64,000 nt of DNA from Anodontia alba. Its lineage: Eukaryota > Mollusca > Bivalvia > Lucinida > Lucinidae. A program made the position numbers and the translations under genes. Location of the stretch: contig OZ024823.1 of assembly GCA_964016985.1 (NCBI GenBank), positions 114,475,459-114,539,458 of the forward strand. The letters run 5' to 3'. Within the stretch, counting starts at the first letter, position 1, and the number at the start of each line of letters is the position of its first letter. The notes beneath the pieces are model-generated. The model did no database searches and was not told the DNA's origin. It was given only the letters and a program-made list of their open reading frames with translations. Of the stretch, positions 27,501-42,500 are shown one piece after another.

Positions 27501-30500
27501 TGTATTTACCGTATGTATTCGGACAGACATGCCTGAGCAAACAGCAGAATGCAGTATCCCATCAGGGTTTACACTGTTTAGCACTCATCCAGAATTTTTT
27601 AGACATAACTACAGGTAATAAATTATTCAAATTTTCGAACAAATATTGTAAGGAGTTGAGGTGTCTGAATACTTAGGGTAAATAAGGTACCAATGCTATC
27701 TAGTTATAGAACTCTAAGACAAAAACTACCTGTATGACTGCAGCCTGGTCAAAATCTTGTTATATACCATATACATGTACATACATGTATACCATATTTA
27801 CCCTAAGTATTGGGACACCTTAACTCCTTACCATGCTCTTTCTAAAATTTGAAAAAAAAAAATCTATTTTAATACCTGTTGATGTGTCTAAAATACATGT
27901 AGTGCTGCATGAGTGCCAAACAGTGAAGACCCTGATCAGAAGCCACATTCTGTGGCTTCTGATCTGGGTCTACACTGTTTGCTCAGGCCTGTCCAATATT
28001 TAAGATTATTATGGTACATACAATGAAGTCTAAATATTGTGCAGAGAATGATCTGTCAGTGTGTCTGTACATACTGATACACACTATTCCATTACGAAAA
28101 CACGCCTATACGAGTATATAGAAAATTTCACCTCCAAAAAATGAAAATTTTCAGATAAAAAAATCTGATATTTTTCGTATTTCTGCTCAAAACATAGATT
28201 GTGGGTACTCGTTAGAACCGCCTTGCCGAGGCAGTTCTAACAAGTACCCACAATCTACGTTTTTGAGCGGAAATAAGAAAATTAATGTATACCCCTGTAA
28301 ACCCCAGTTTTACTATATAAAAGTGGGGTCCAAGGGGGCCAAAATTATATAGGCATGTTCTCGTGATGCAATGGCCAATAGTTATCAGGGTTCACACAGA
28401 ACTGGGGTTTCAAAGTTCTTTGACATTTCCCTGACTTTTTCATTAAGAATGGGCATTTTTCCCAGACATTCATTCATATGACTGCATTCTCTGTTCAGTT
28501 AACCTTATATTCTCAACCAGAGTGAAAGCAGTGCATTTCTTTGGTTCCTCTCCCTACCATGAGTATTGGTTCCTTTCCCTACTATGAGTATTCTGTATAC
28601 AGTGTGACAGAAAAAAATCTATATGAATCATAGTATTAACATCAACCAGGTCCCTCGGCAGATATTTGAACACTCCGCAGGTGTGGTCTTGTGGTCGAAC
28701 AACTTCCTCAGGATCTGGCAAATGTTAATGCATGAAAAAACTATGTGATCCCTGTATTATTTTTTTCCTGTATAGTCCTCTCATTTGCCATGCCAACTCA
28801 CATTACCTTGATGATAAACGTCCCCTTTATTCACTAGTATGTTGAGGAATTGTAGGTTGGGGTCACCGTTATGTCTGGCCACAGTGAAGAGGAACAGGTC
28901 TGATACTTGTAGTAGAATTTCTCCATGTTTATCAAGAAGAGGTATACCACTTGTGTCCTTTAAAACAACAGGAAACACAGATTCTTGTCAATATACTTCA
29001 CAGGCCCCAAAGAAAATTTACACTTACTGTGATAGTTTCACTTCTCATTGAGAACCATTATCAGACTGATAATGGTTCTCGATGAGATCTGAAATTTACA
29101 CTTACTGTCATAGTTTCACTTCTCATTGAGAACCATTATCAGTCTGATAATGGTTCTCGATGAGATCTGAAACTGTCATAGTAAGTGAAAATTGAGGTCT
29201 CAGTCTGATGATGGTCTTGATGAGAACCAAAACTGTCACAGCAAGTGAAAACTTTCCTAGGGATATGTTTAATGAACATTTGGATTATTTGATATCCTAT
29301 CCAGATGACCCTTTTCAGTCATACTTCACAGGACTTGTTAAGGAGGAGTTTGTGTTGAGGTTTTAGGGCCCAGTCAACCCAATGGGGTCATGTCAGTTTA
29401 CCTAACCACACGTTTACTGGGCAGGCTTAGTCCTCTAAGCGGTTAACCAGTAGTGTGCACATTCTTTCGCCAGAAACTGACAACTGCCCTTCTTAAATCA
29501 GCGGAAGGGAGAGAATGACCGTAGAAAATCTTTCATGATCAATCTCCACGAAAGAATGTTGCCGACCTCGGTGGGGGTTGAACCCGCGACCTCCTGGTCT
29601 CCAGTCGGATGGCACATCCAACTGAGCCACCGAGGCCGGCATTGTTAAGGAGGAGTATTTGATGATAATTATAGGATAAATTTTCTTATTTCTCAAAAAA
29701 AAAAAAAAAAAAAATAATAATAATAAAAGACAAACATTGTGGCCCACAACATATGTTTTATTTTTAGAAATAAGAAAATTGTGGGTACTCATTAGAAGTG
29801 TCTTGCTGAGGTGCTTCTAACGATTACCCACAACCTATCAACAAAAATCATAGGTTTTGAGTACTCACTATTAACACTTCTAATGAGTACACATGACCTA
29901 TGTTTTTATGGAGAAGTGGAGAACATTATCCAACAATTATCATCCAATTCCTTATGTCAAGGCGCTTCTTAATGAGGACCCATAAAGTATGTGTTTTGGA
30001 GAACTGGAGAAAATTATCTTTTAATTGTCCTTGAAAACAGCAGGAAACAGATTTGCATCAGCACACTTCATAGGACTTGTTAACCCTTGTCCTGCTGAAT
30101 AAATTAAGATGCCACTCCCACTTCAGATTTTCAGCCAATCAGATCACTTGATCCAGATTCTAGCTATAAATTCACATACATAATGGCAAACAGTGCAGAT
30201 CCAGATCAGTTGGCTTCTTCAGAAGCCAACTGATCTGGATCTACACTGTTTGCAAAGGCAGGGTATATCCGGGTTCAGCAGGACAAGGGTTAAGAGGAGT
30301 ATTTGATGAGAATTCTGGGATAATTTTTCTTACTTCTTCATAAAAAACATTGGTTATGGGTCCTCATTAGAAGCTACTCAGTGAGGCACTTCTAAAGTGT
30401 ACCTAACAACATATGTTTTTATGGAGGACTGGAGAAAATTATCCCAGAATTATCATCAAATTCCTTATGTCCTGTCCTTTTAAAAACCACATCAACTTAT

Positions 30501-33500
30501 TTCACAGGACTTGTTGAGGTGTATTTGATCATAATTGTGTGATACTTTTTCTTATTTCTCCATAAAAATATATGTTCAGGGTACTTACTCATTAGAAATA
30601 AGGCACTTCTGATGAGTACCCACAATATATGTTTATATGGACAACTGGAGAACATTATCCCAGAATTATCACCAAATACTCCTTCTTAACAAGGACTCTG
30701 AATTACTTGTTGCATATCAATGGACATATGCCCTTATGACATATAGTAAATGCCAAGATCAGACTTCTGTGTGTTGATATAATATCCAATTATTCTATAC
30801 AAGAACCAGGATAGCCCTCATCAGGCTGCACAAATAACATTACGAAAACACCCCTATTCAAATAAGTAGAAAAATTCACCTCCAAGAACTGAAAATTTTC
30901 AGATAAAAAAATCTGATATTTTTCATATTTCTGCTCAAAACGGCGAGGCAGTTCTAACGAGTACCCACAATCTATGTTTTTGAGCAGAAATAAGAAAAAT
31001 AATATATACCCCTGTAAACCCCAGATTTACTACATAAAAGTGGGGTTTAAGGGGGTCAAAATTATATAGGCATGTTTTCTGGATGAGCAAGACGATCTGA
31101 GCCTTCACTGCTTGTATATGGTATAAGGATACGTTATTGCATTGGGCAAAACTTTGTAGAAATATTTCTCTGACAAATTCTTCCACAATGGCCTTTCACC
31201 TTCCTTGTTTAAGGTTAGGGTCCATTCCAACAAAATACTAACCTGGGCCCAGTTGTTCCAAACTTAAGAAAATTGTTAGCTAATGTGATCTTAAAATATT
31301 ACAAATACATTGATATTTTTTGCTGAAAAAATGTGAGTAACTCTTGCAAAGCTACTCACATTTTTGCAGAAAAATATCAATGTATTTGAAAATACCTTAG
31401 TTGCAACAGTCAGCGAGTTTGTCATTAACATGCTTGTTAAGCTAATGATGCTTTGAACAACTGGGCCCTGTTTTGTACAATGATATTAAGTGATACTCAC
31501 AAATGTCAACTTGATTAGATATTATCGTAAGGTGTATTATCTGGTATATCAACAAATAACCATATCATTTGCCCATAGCCTCTGGGCAGATAATGGATGA
31601 GGGTTGATAGAGGGTAGCAACTAAAACCATATGTCATAATCTGTACATCACATAGTCAAACTCGCTTCTTACAGCATTTGACACCCATAATCATATATAA
31701 GAAAACGTAGGGACGTGAATGAAAATTAGTTTTCCTTTCTGTGCATTTTTAAGAAACCTTAGAAAGGCCTAAATTTGGAAATTTTAGGAACTTTGGGGAT
31801 GCTGGGTAGCCTGTGAAAAAAGCAAAGTTCCTGGGTAGACTATGCCATCACCTGGATCTTTGCTGTCTGTAAATGTCCAAAAGACCCCTTTTTTTTCATA
31901 TCCAAGTTCATTAATCAATACAGACAAGGGGATGAGGAAATGTTTAAATTTAACTTACTTTGCAAGGTGTGTAGGCAGTAAGTCTTCCTTTGTTTATAAC
32001 TAGAGAAACACATAACTGACTTTGCTGGGTTAAAGCAGACTTTTTTCTCCGAGGGTATTTACTGTCATGTATACTATAGTGTGGGGCATCAGCATCAGAA
32101 TCTGAGTCAGAATCTGTGGAAATTAAAAAACAAAAAAAAAAGCAATTCTAATAACTTATAATCACAACATATTAACCCAATTTTAGTTGGGAAACTCCCC
32201 AAAAGGGTAATAGGCAAACAGTGCAGACCCAGATCAGACGCTGCAGAATGCAGCGTCTGATCAGGGTCTACACTGTTTGCATTAAATACAGGAATTTCTA
32301 TAAAATATAGTAATACCGGTAACTGAAACTAACCTGACACCCTGGTATTGGAAATAGACTAGTCTAACAAGTTGTGGTAGAAGTTCATTCAACATAAACG
32401 GGTTAATAATTAAGCTATTGTAAGAAGTAAGCACAACATGTGTTATTGTGGAAAGATAAGAAACAAATATTTGAGCCATGCCACAAGAAAAAGGCTTTTA
32501 TATAGCATAGGCAAACAGCATATGTTCACTTGTGCTTAAGCATCCGTGCAGTCTCGGCAGAACCAATGCTGTTCACTCATGTAAGTGTGGGGCAAGGGGA
32601 AACCTCATCCAAAGAATTAGACATGTGGCCTTGTTAGCAGGCCGGGGATGTGCAATGAAAGGTTGTTTGTTTGTGTTGAAGTTTTACGGCCCAGTCAACC
32701 CAATGGGGTCATGTCGAGCGCGGTCAGTTTACCTAACCACACGTTTACTGGGCAGGCTTAGTCCTCTAAGTGATTAACCAGTATTGTGCATATTCTTTCA
32801 CCAGAGCAATGAAAGGTTGATTTAATGGCAAGTCCAAAGAGGTTTTTTCTCTAGATGCAGCTAATTTATATGTACACCCCTCTTAACTGGAGATGCTGTT
32901 TACTGAATATTCTTAGCGGCACAATTCCAGTGAGAAACTAACTATAACATATGTGTTGGTCCAAAATAATGATCTGCGGTTGGAGCAGCATATTGAGCCC
33001 TTAAATACGTACCAATATCAATCTCTAGAAAAAGAGCTTTTTTCATCATAAAGTATCGATACCTTTTATTTTTTCTCCACAAAAGCATTTTTTGTGAGTA
33101 CTAACTTGTAATGAGTACCCACAGCCTATATGTTCATGGTTAAATAAGAAAATTATTTATCTAAATACAGTCAAACTTCAATGGTTCGAACATCTTTGGG
33201 ACCATGGAAATTTGTTCGAGAGATGGGTAGTTCGAGCCAATGAGATTTAATCGTGGCGCCACGTCAGGAAGCAAATGGCGATAATTTATGGAAATATTTT
33301 CGAGCTTCAATTAAATAATGGTATGTTGTGTGTACTCATTAGAACTGCCTTGATGAGGCAATTCTAATGAGTACACACAACATACAATTTCATAATAAAT
33401 AAGAAAATTTCCCTCAATATTTGATTTCTTGCGCTATGGAAAAAATTCCGTAGGGACTCAAAAATGAGTTCAAATAAGCCATGGTAAATGAGCCATCGGT

Positions 33501-36500
33501 GTTCGAGCCATTGAAGTTTGACTGTACTATAGCTCGAGAGAAGAGGGATATCACAGAGGAATTGTTAAGGAGGAGTAATTGGTGATAATTTTGGGATATT
33601 TTTCTTATTTCTCAATGAAAATATATGTTGTGGGTACTCATTAGAAACACCTCTAACATACATTTTTAAGAAGGAATAATAAAAATTATCCCATAATTAT
33701 CACCAAATACTCCTCCTTAAAGACACATTTTGGATTGCATAACACCCTAAGGAGATTAAGATAAGAAATTTTTGGTGACTTTGGCCATCCTTACAGGTAG
33801 GGGCCTGATAAGGGGAAATTAGATTTTATATCAGCAAAGTTTATAATGAAGACAGAGAAACAGATAAGGTGAGTAATTTGGTATTTAATTTGATGATTTT
33901 TTTCTGTTTATTCAATAAAATATACCTGGTTTTTATTCATTAGAACTGCCTCTCCCAGGCAGTTCTAATGAAACCCACAACATATTTTATGGAGAAATAC
34001 AGATAATTATGCCTATATGCTAATTTATCACCAAGTGCCCTCTTTATCTGTTTCTTTGGATCAAATACAGAAAATTAGGAGGATATATAGTATTTTATTT
34101 AGTTATTTATGTATTTATTGTAAAAGAGAAGCTTTTTGGCATAAAATACACATTCTAAATTCTAAGAACTTTTTGACATATTCCATAATGTATTGTTTTA
34201 CTGAAATGGAAATGGAATGATTGTGCAGTGTTCTTATTTACTTTAGAAAATAAATAAATAAATATTTTCAATTTTATATTTCTATTTCAGTTTATTTGTA
34301 CTTTTTCACAATGCAAGAAGAAACAAAATTTTTGCATTTAGGAAAAAAAAACTATCAATAATAAATAAATAAAAAAATAAAGTGATAAATACAAATCAAC
34401 AAATAAAATCAACAAATTAAATGCAAAATTTGCAAATGAATTTATTTGGTTCTAAAGTAACATATTGAACACTGCTCAATTTTATGACTTAACCCTTATA
34501 GGGCCCCACCTAAGGAGACTTAACAGTCTTATAATGACTTCATAATCACTTAGATAAGATAAGCCTTTGATGTGCGCTCTGTTATCAGGACTGTATATTG
34601 GGGGTGATCATGAAGGGGGGGGGGGGGGGGGTCTAGCCAAAGAAGGAAAAAAATGTGTCTTCAACAACTCCTCTGTATCAGGAAAATAACTGAATAATGT
34701 TAAATAATGTAGACATCAACAAAGGGTAAAAGTCTTTAATGAGACTTACCCTTTGTTGATGTCTACATTATTTAATCAAAGTCTTTAATGAGACTGTTAT
34801 TATGTGGCACTTTACATCATTTTAATATTATGCAATTCATATCGAGATGGTGGAAGGGTGACGATGAAAGGCTCTACAAGACTGACTGGACCTAAATCTG
34901 AACCTTTTGAATATACTCATAATATCATATCATAATCGGATTTTTGATTAACGTGCAGGTACAGAGGCAACATCCACATCAGTGGGCCCCCTTCCAGATA
35001 GCTGGCTTGCTGCACGCATGGCAGATCTCACACCAGATCTCCAGGTACGTCTACCATGAGGGTTGATAGCCGAGAGCTTCCACTCTCTGCAATCCCTCTC
35101 TGCTTCCATGTCATTTTGGGCCTCCCAGGCCCACGCTTTCCATCAACCTGTATGTCAAAGGCTGTCTTGATTGCACCACTGGAGCGTTCCACATGTCCAT
35201 ACCATCGAAGTCTTCTCTCCTTCAGAATGAGGTCCAGATCCTCAATGCCAAGCCGCACAAGTAGCTCATTGGACCTGGTGGTGACAATGTCTTGCGGCCT
35301 GACATTGCAGATCTGTCTGATCATTGCCCTGTCATTTCGCTGCAGACGCTGGAGGTTCGGCTTTGTCAATGGCCAAGTCTCGCTGGCATGGAGCATTGCG
35401 CTCCGCACACAAGAGCTGTACACATGGCCACGTGTTTTGAAGATCCTTGAACTTCTTCCAGGCGGTTTTCACACGTGTTGTGGTTGAAAGTTCACAGCCA
35501 CCTGCTGCTGAGAGCATGTCTCCTAGGCAGCAAAAGGAAGCTACCACCTCAAGCTTGTCAGGTCCGACCTGGACTTCCTTCTGTGGTCTGCCATCCAAGG
35601 GGCGTGCAGTTCCCTGACACCGTGTACATCTATAGTCAGGGTCCTTTTACAAGCGCTTGAGCCCACTGCATTTCTTGTGCACCCAGTGCTTGCAGCCATT
35701 GCAGAAGATGCTGTTGCTGCCCACTCCAGTGTGACAGACAGCGCATGGAAACTCGCCTGAACTCTGCAGGAGGTCCAGTCCCGTACCGCAGATCATGATC
35801 TTTGTCTTTCCTGCATTTACTCTCAGTCCTTTCTTCTCCATTGCTTCTTTCCAAGTCAAGAGCCTCCTAACACATTCCTCAAGCGATTCAGCGATGACAA
35901 CAAGGTCATCGGCATAGAGGTCCTCCCAGGGGACCCCAGAGCAGAACTCTCGTGATAAGGCTTCAAGCACAATGATGAAGAGCAGTGGGCTGAGTACTGA
36001 TCCTTGGTGAACACCAACCTTCACTTCAAACTCTTCACTGTACCCCTCACCAACATGGACACGGCTCCGTGCATTTGCATACATTCCCTGCACCAGTCGC
36101 ACAATCCACACCTCCACACCAAGTTTTCTCAGCGCCCACCAGATGACCTTCCGAGGTACTCGATCAAACGCCTTCTCCAGGTCTACGAAAGCCATGTAGA
36201 GTCTCTTATTGGCAGCTAGATACTTCTCTTGCAGCTGCCTGACAACAAAGATTGCGTCTGTAGTGCCTCTGCCTGGGACGAAGCCAAACTGGGAATCGTC
36301 GATTGACACCAACTGTCTGATGAGGCCGTCCACAATCCTCTCTCAAGAAGACATATTTTACTTGGGGCAGCACATGATGATTTTTTTTTTTTTTTGCATG
36401 TTATGACATCTTAAATACTTATTTTTTCTAAAGTTTGAACAAGTCCGTTTGCCTACCCAGGGATATGTCTAAAATGTGGTCTTTGCTTCAGCCTGTTTGA

Positions 36501-39500
36501 CTATGTAGGATAAATAAGGTATAGCTTCAGCCTGTTTGACTATGTAGGACAAATAAGGTATTGCTTCAGTCTGTTTGACTATGTAGGACAAATAAGGTAT
36601 TGCTTCAGCCTGTTTGACTATGTAGGACAAATAAGGTAAACACTTGATTATTCAGTTTTACAAGACTTCGTTTTTCCTAATAAAACATGTACATTTTACA
36701 TGTATAAAAGGGTTCTTCCCACAAACCAGTTTTGGCAAAGCACAAGCTTCTCAAGGCATACAATATGCTTACAAGCATATACTATATACTTAAGTTATAA
36801 ATAAGGTAAATACTTGATCACTTAGTTTTACAAGACTTCTTTTTTCCCTAATTATACATGCACATATTACATGTATAAAAAAAAGGGCTCTTATTTATAA
36901 AGGTTGTTTTCTTTTTTTCCCCAAACCAATTTTGGCAAAGTACAAGATTTGCGAGGCATACAATATATTTTATACTTAAGTTTATTTACTTACTTACTGT
37001 TATTGTTCAAATTACATACACCTTAAGATATTATTTACACAGGGCTGTGGAAATACCATGCCCAACTTGTCCGATTTCCCTGAGGACAAGTAAGAAATTT
37101 CAATTTACTTGTCCTGTGACAAGGACTTCATACATTGTAGCTCTAGCTAAGAAGAGTATCCAGATAATGAGATGTATATTTTTCTTGTTTCTCAAAGAAA
37201 ATGAAGTTTTTTTAAAAGTAAAACATATTTTAACGAGTAATACTTAACCTATAGATAATGTGCTATTCTCTTCTGTTTTCACACCTTCCACAGAAAAAAC
37301 GACCTTTCAGTCGTTAATTAAAGTCTTAAACCAGAAGGTCCCTTAGGCAGTTACCTGTGTGACGTAACTCTTCCCACTCAATTGACCACGTGTCAGTTTC
37401 TTTTATGTGTAAAACAATAGACACAATTAGGAGAGATAAGCGAGGGTGGGCGGAGGGAGATAATTGATTATCTATAGGTTAAGTATTACTCGTTAAAATA
37501 TGTTTTACTTTTAAAAAAACTTCATTTTAACTTCATAATACATTAACCTATAGATAATGTGCTAGAATTTGCAGAATAGGAGGGAGGTGCTCTCCTTATT
37601 CTAACACCAATAATATCTCACCACTTCTGGTTAAGACTCAGGAAACTCAAAGGAATCAGATACATTCTAATTCTATATTTAATAGAAAGAATGATCTAGA
37701 TTCACAAAATAGCATATCTTTAAGGTGTTATGATCTAACAACCTTATATATATTAGTAGACTCTAGAGGAAGCCAGTTCTTAAGTCTCAGAGACCTAACA
37801 TTGCCCCCCCCCCACCTCTTTTTTTCTTTTTGGGAAACAACAATTGGCTTCAAAAAGAAAAGGGAGTCATTGAGACATAACATAAATATTCCATCGCAAA
37901 GTAAGCTAGGAATATAGAAATATTTTCAAAACAAAATTTGTAAAACAAAAAGCCAAGACCATACACTGTAAGTAGTCTATGTAGGGTCTTGAATAAATAA
38001 GGAAAAGTCTACTCGGTGGAGTTTCCTATAGATAACTGACATATGTAGATATTTTGGATAAAATTCTAGATATGTGAAGCTATGTTATTGTAATAGTCTA
38101 AGCTATTAGAATTATAAACTAATTAGATTCTGTTAATTGGAGCGACAGGACAGTTTCCGATGAACAGACACAGACTTAAAATAACCATAATATGTAATTA
38201 TTTCCCTTTGATCAAATTAAAGAAGGGGAGATAATAAAAGTAGATGGAGTTAACTTGACTATAACTAAGTTATCCATCAGAAGAAAAAAAGGTATAGACA
38301 AACATAATGGTTAAAACTATTGCTAGACTAATTGTATTACGAATTTTTAGTCAAGCAATAAAATAATACAGAGTTTGCATATAACTGCTGGGAAGAAAAA
38401 CCAACCTAAACCATTGATAATTAGTTTTGTCATAGACATATAAAAGCGTTTGATGTCCTGACAAAAAAATAAAGAATAAACTGTCAACATCATAACTTAA
38501 GAGTTTGACAGAGAATAAGAGAGATAAGAATAAGGTTGATCGCAGCAAACTGTATGACGGTCATAGTTTGGCTAAATCTTACTGTATTGATAAGATTAAG
38601 CAATAATAAATAAGCTGGATAGAATCTTTCTATACCAGAAGATTGCCATGAAAAGTACTCCTGAGTAAATAATCATGAAAATCAAGAAATGTTAAAAAAT
38701 CCACTTTGATACGAATCAAAATGTTCATAAAAAGAGAAGGACTCAGAGAAAAAGTAATAGTGTGATAATCTCTGAAGAAAGATTATACAATAATACTGAT
38801 TAATAATCTCAAAAAACAATTAATTTATAAGTTAAGAGATAGTATTACTATTCTATACGCATATTTAAGAATAGTAAGAAATATATTAATACTAAATAAA
38901 AATTATACTACTGAACAAAATTCCCGCTATAAATAATAGGTTAAGCATAACTATTTATTAAGCAAGGAATTATTAAACATATAACTCTCTATAAAATTAC
39001 TGCCCGGAAATTTTATAGATAAACATTCAATCAAATTTTTAGAATTGAATATTAATAGAATAAAATCTATGTCTGCATAATTGGTAATTCCTGAAATATA
39101 AAATTACGTACTCGCAAATGAGTTCAGGAAGAAAATACATATATATACTCTCGAGATCTATGTGTAAACCATAGAGAGTAATAATATTATTACCGCGATC
39201 CCTGACGGAAGGGTAAAAACATGTATATGAAAGAGATAATAATTAATTTAACGTCATATAGGTTTAAGATAAAATTTGTTTAATCTTTAACCAATATGCA
39301 GCAACAGTGACTCGATATTCTGTATTCGTACGTAGAAAAGGAGTACTTAGTCATTAGAATTTTGTATGATTGAAATAGAGATAATGGGATCTAAAAGGAT
39401 GTATCTCCATGAACTGAATCGAAGGATAATATCCATTCTAAAAAACTAGGGCTTGTTTTAGGCTTAGTTTAACAAGCGTAGAATTGAATTGTTTCCAAGT

Positions 39501-42500
39501 ATTCATGAAGTCGTTATGCTCTGAATACTGAGAAAAATGTTAAAATATTGTTTAGGAAATAAAAAAGTGACTGTTCCACAATGTTAGCTAGATTTAAACC
39601 TGGAATGTAGCGAGAAGGTCAATCTAATTTAAAAGTAAGATGAGAAAGATAAATAATGAAGATAGATATATAAATATCGGAATAATATATTATCTCCAAC
39701 AATTATCAAATAATCTGAATGTTTAAAAGCATAAATACTACTCGAAAGTTTATTTACCGAATGTATAATCGGAGAAAACTTTCAGTATGTTCAAAAACGT
39801 ATCACAAAAGTAAGATCTGACCAGGAACGTAGGTGCAGCACTTACTAAGTTGTGAAGTTAATATAAACATATTTTATATTATAAATTGAAGCAGTGCATT
39901 TCAAAATCATCGACATCTTGAAATGACTTATTGTGTGGAAAAATAAATAAATATCCAGTTTCGGAAAAGATATTTATCTATATATATAGACCATTTTTGA
40001 TGCGGACTGGAAATCAAGATATTAATCTTTGCATTATTCGCAAACTGAACTTGAACTCTTAGCGAGAATTACTATGATCCCTTTAACGAATGTAAACATA
40101 AAGGAGGGGTAAAGAGATAATTAAGAGTGTCTTAATTCTTTACCGGCTCGTAATTAAGGATGTTTTCCCTTTTGTCTAAGCCTAGACTATAGATTGATTA
40201 ATATAAATATAATAATATCTGCTATTATGAGGTAAACTCTCGTTAATTAACCTCTAAGCATATATCAAAAATATATATCAACATAATCTAGAGCTTCGGT
40301 AAGTTTAGAGGAAGGAAATGATTGACTTTGGCAGTTTCTGAATAGTTACAGTCAATAAAACAAAATATCAAAAGGAAAGTATTGTATATAATATCTAATT
40401 TAGGCAATAATAATCTGTCACGTACTGAATAATTAATGCCTTTACTAAATATGTATCCATTGTCAAAGTGCAAGAAAATTTTGATTGACATGGACTCTAG
40501 TTATAAATAAAATATTAGAGGTATAGATCTAGTCGAAGCAAAACTATTCCTCAATAAGATAAAGTAGACCTATAATATACGAGGATTAATTGGGTCTAGA
40601 AATTATAATCATAATAAAATTATTATTCCAATATGAAGAATCTTCGGCGTAATAGATTCTTAGTGAGGCAAAAATATCTGGTATATTGCTATCGTAGTCT
40701 TAAATGATCCAGAAGAAAAAATAAAACAGGCAAAGTAAAGAACGTATCGAATTATATCTATGCCTAAATATAAGATTTTTTTTCTTATTTATTATTTTAT
40801 AGCAGAGTTTAGACAGAGCACGACTGACCTAGACTCTTATATAATCAATCAAAAGATAGTATAAAATAGAATAATAGCTTATCGGATCAACTATTTTCCA
40901 TGTAGAAAAGGCAAAAGGAAAATATGTACCTCAACTAGAATTTTAAATCGTAGTAATCTAGAGAGGTAGCGAATAAATAAATAAACTGTTAATTTATTTA
41001 TCTAGTTGGTGTAAATTTCCGATACCTTAAGAATGAAAAATTAATAGAAAGTAGAAAAGATCGATTGCTACTTTCTTGTCAATTTACTCCTTAGATTACA
41101 TGCTGATTACATATCGGAGCATGTAGAAGAAAAACAGGGGAGGAAAGAAGAAAATTTTTTAGATTTCGTGTATATTTTTCTTCTTATAAATAACGATAGT
41201 TTTATAGTTCACCTTTGCCCTAGAGCCGAATAAGGTGAATATGTAAGAAGTTAATCTCTTTGTAGTGAATAAAAGAGATATAATTATAGCTGGAAGTATC
41301 TTCTACACTTAGTGAATGAATTGCGAATTTGATCGTAACCGATAATTCTTAATTCATTTTCAATAATAAATATATATATAGAATTTAAGTCAAGTTCAAA
41401 AGTGACTGGACAGAATTCAACAATATAAATGGCTACTAGGTATTAGAACCCATCGCTGTCATTCAATAACCTATAATCCAAGACTATACATGTCTATAGT
41501 GGTTATTAAATAAATATATGTTGAGCGAGTACTAGTGACTACTAATCGGACACTAGTAATCCGACACAAAGTCTACGAAACTACTGCCCGGTGGAATTTC
41601 GTTAGAATGACCTGGCACTACTCTACGAAGTGCCTCCCGATGAAATTTTCGTTAGAGCCGGAATTTAACCGCTTTCTAGCGAATTAAAGAGATAAAACAC
41701 CATTTGAATGACCTGGCACTAGTCTACGAACTGCTGCCCGGTAAGAATTTTGTTATAGTCGGAAGTTTAACTCTTTCTAGCGGATAAAAGAGAGAGAACA
41801 TAAGTTAATTTAAAATATTAATGGAATTACACACCTATAATAAGTCAATGGAATATTAAAGATTCTAGTCTGATTTGGGAAAGACTGTACAGAATTTTTT
41901 TGTATAAAAGTTATTATGTATTTCACTTAATAACCTATATCCATTGACTTAAACGTGAATGGAGCTCTATGAACGATAACAGATTGTTCGGGAATTAGTA
42001 ATCATTATTTTGACACTAGTTACCCAACACAATGACCGGACACTAGTATTCGTAACTGTTGCCCGGTAAAGTTACAAGTAATTTGACAAATTGATCGGAT
42101 AGTAGTATTCGTAACTCTAGTCCGATGAAAAAGGGAGATTATATATGAAAACTGAGCGGGCACAAGTATTGGAAACTTTTTCCCGAAGATAATTAATTAT
42201 TAGGCAAAAATTGACCAGACACTTTCTGTAAAAGTTTGCCTGGTGAAAAATCAGAAATAATATAATAATATGACCGGGTATAAGTATCAGAAATATTACT
42301 GATACTTTGCCCAGTGAAAAAATTTTTTAATAATTAGACATAATGACCGGAAGTTAGTATACGTGACTATTTTGTCCGGTGAAATATGTCAAAAACTAAG
42401 TCTTTCCAGAAAATAATTAAATTATTGACTGGAGACTAGTTGACTGGTGCCTGGTTGATCGGTGACTGGTGACTGGTGACTGGGTGACTGGTGACTGGGT

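Noticed and set aside
38320..42380. Stem-loop series as a CRISPR array or mitochondrial tRNA cluster
   Set aside because: No constant repeat or spacer length as in CRISPR, and the genome is eukaryotic. Hairpins lack tRNA cloverleafs, and no mitochondrial protein or rRNA was recognised nearby.
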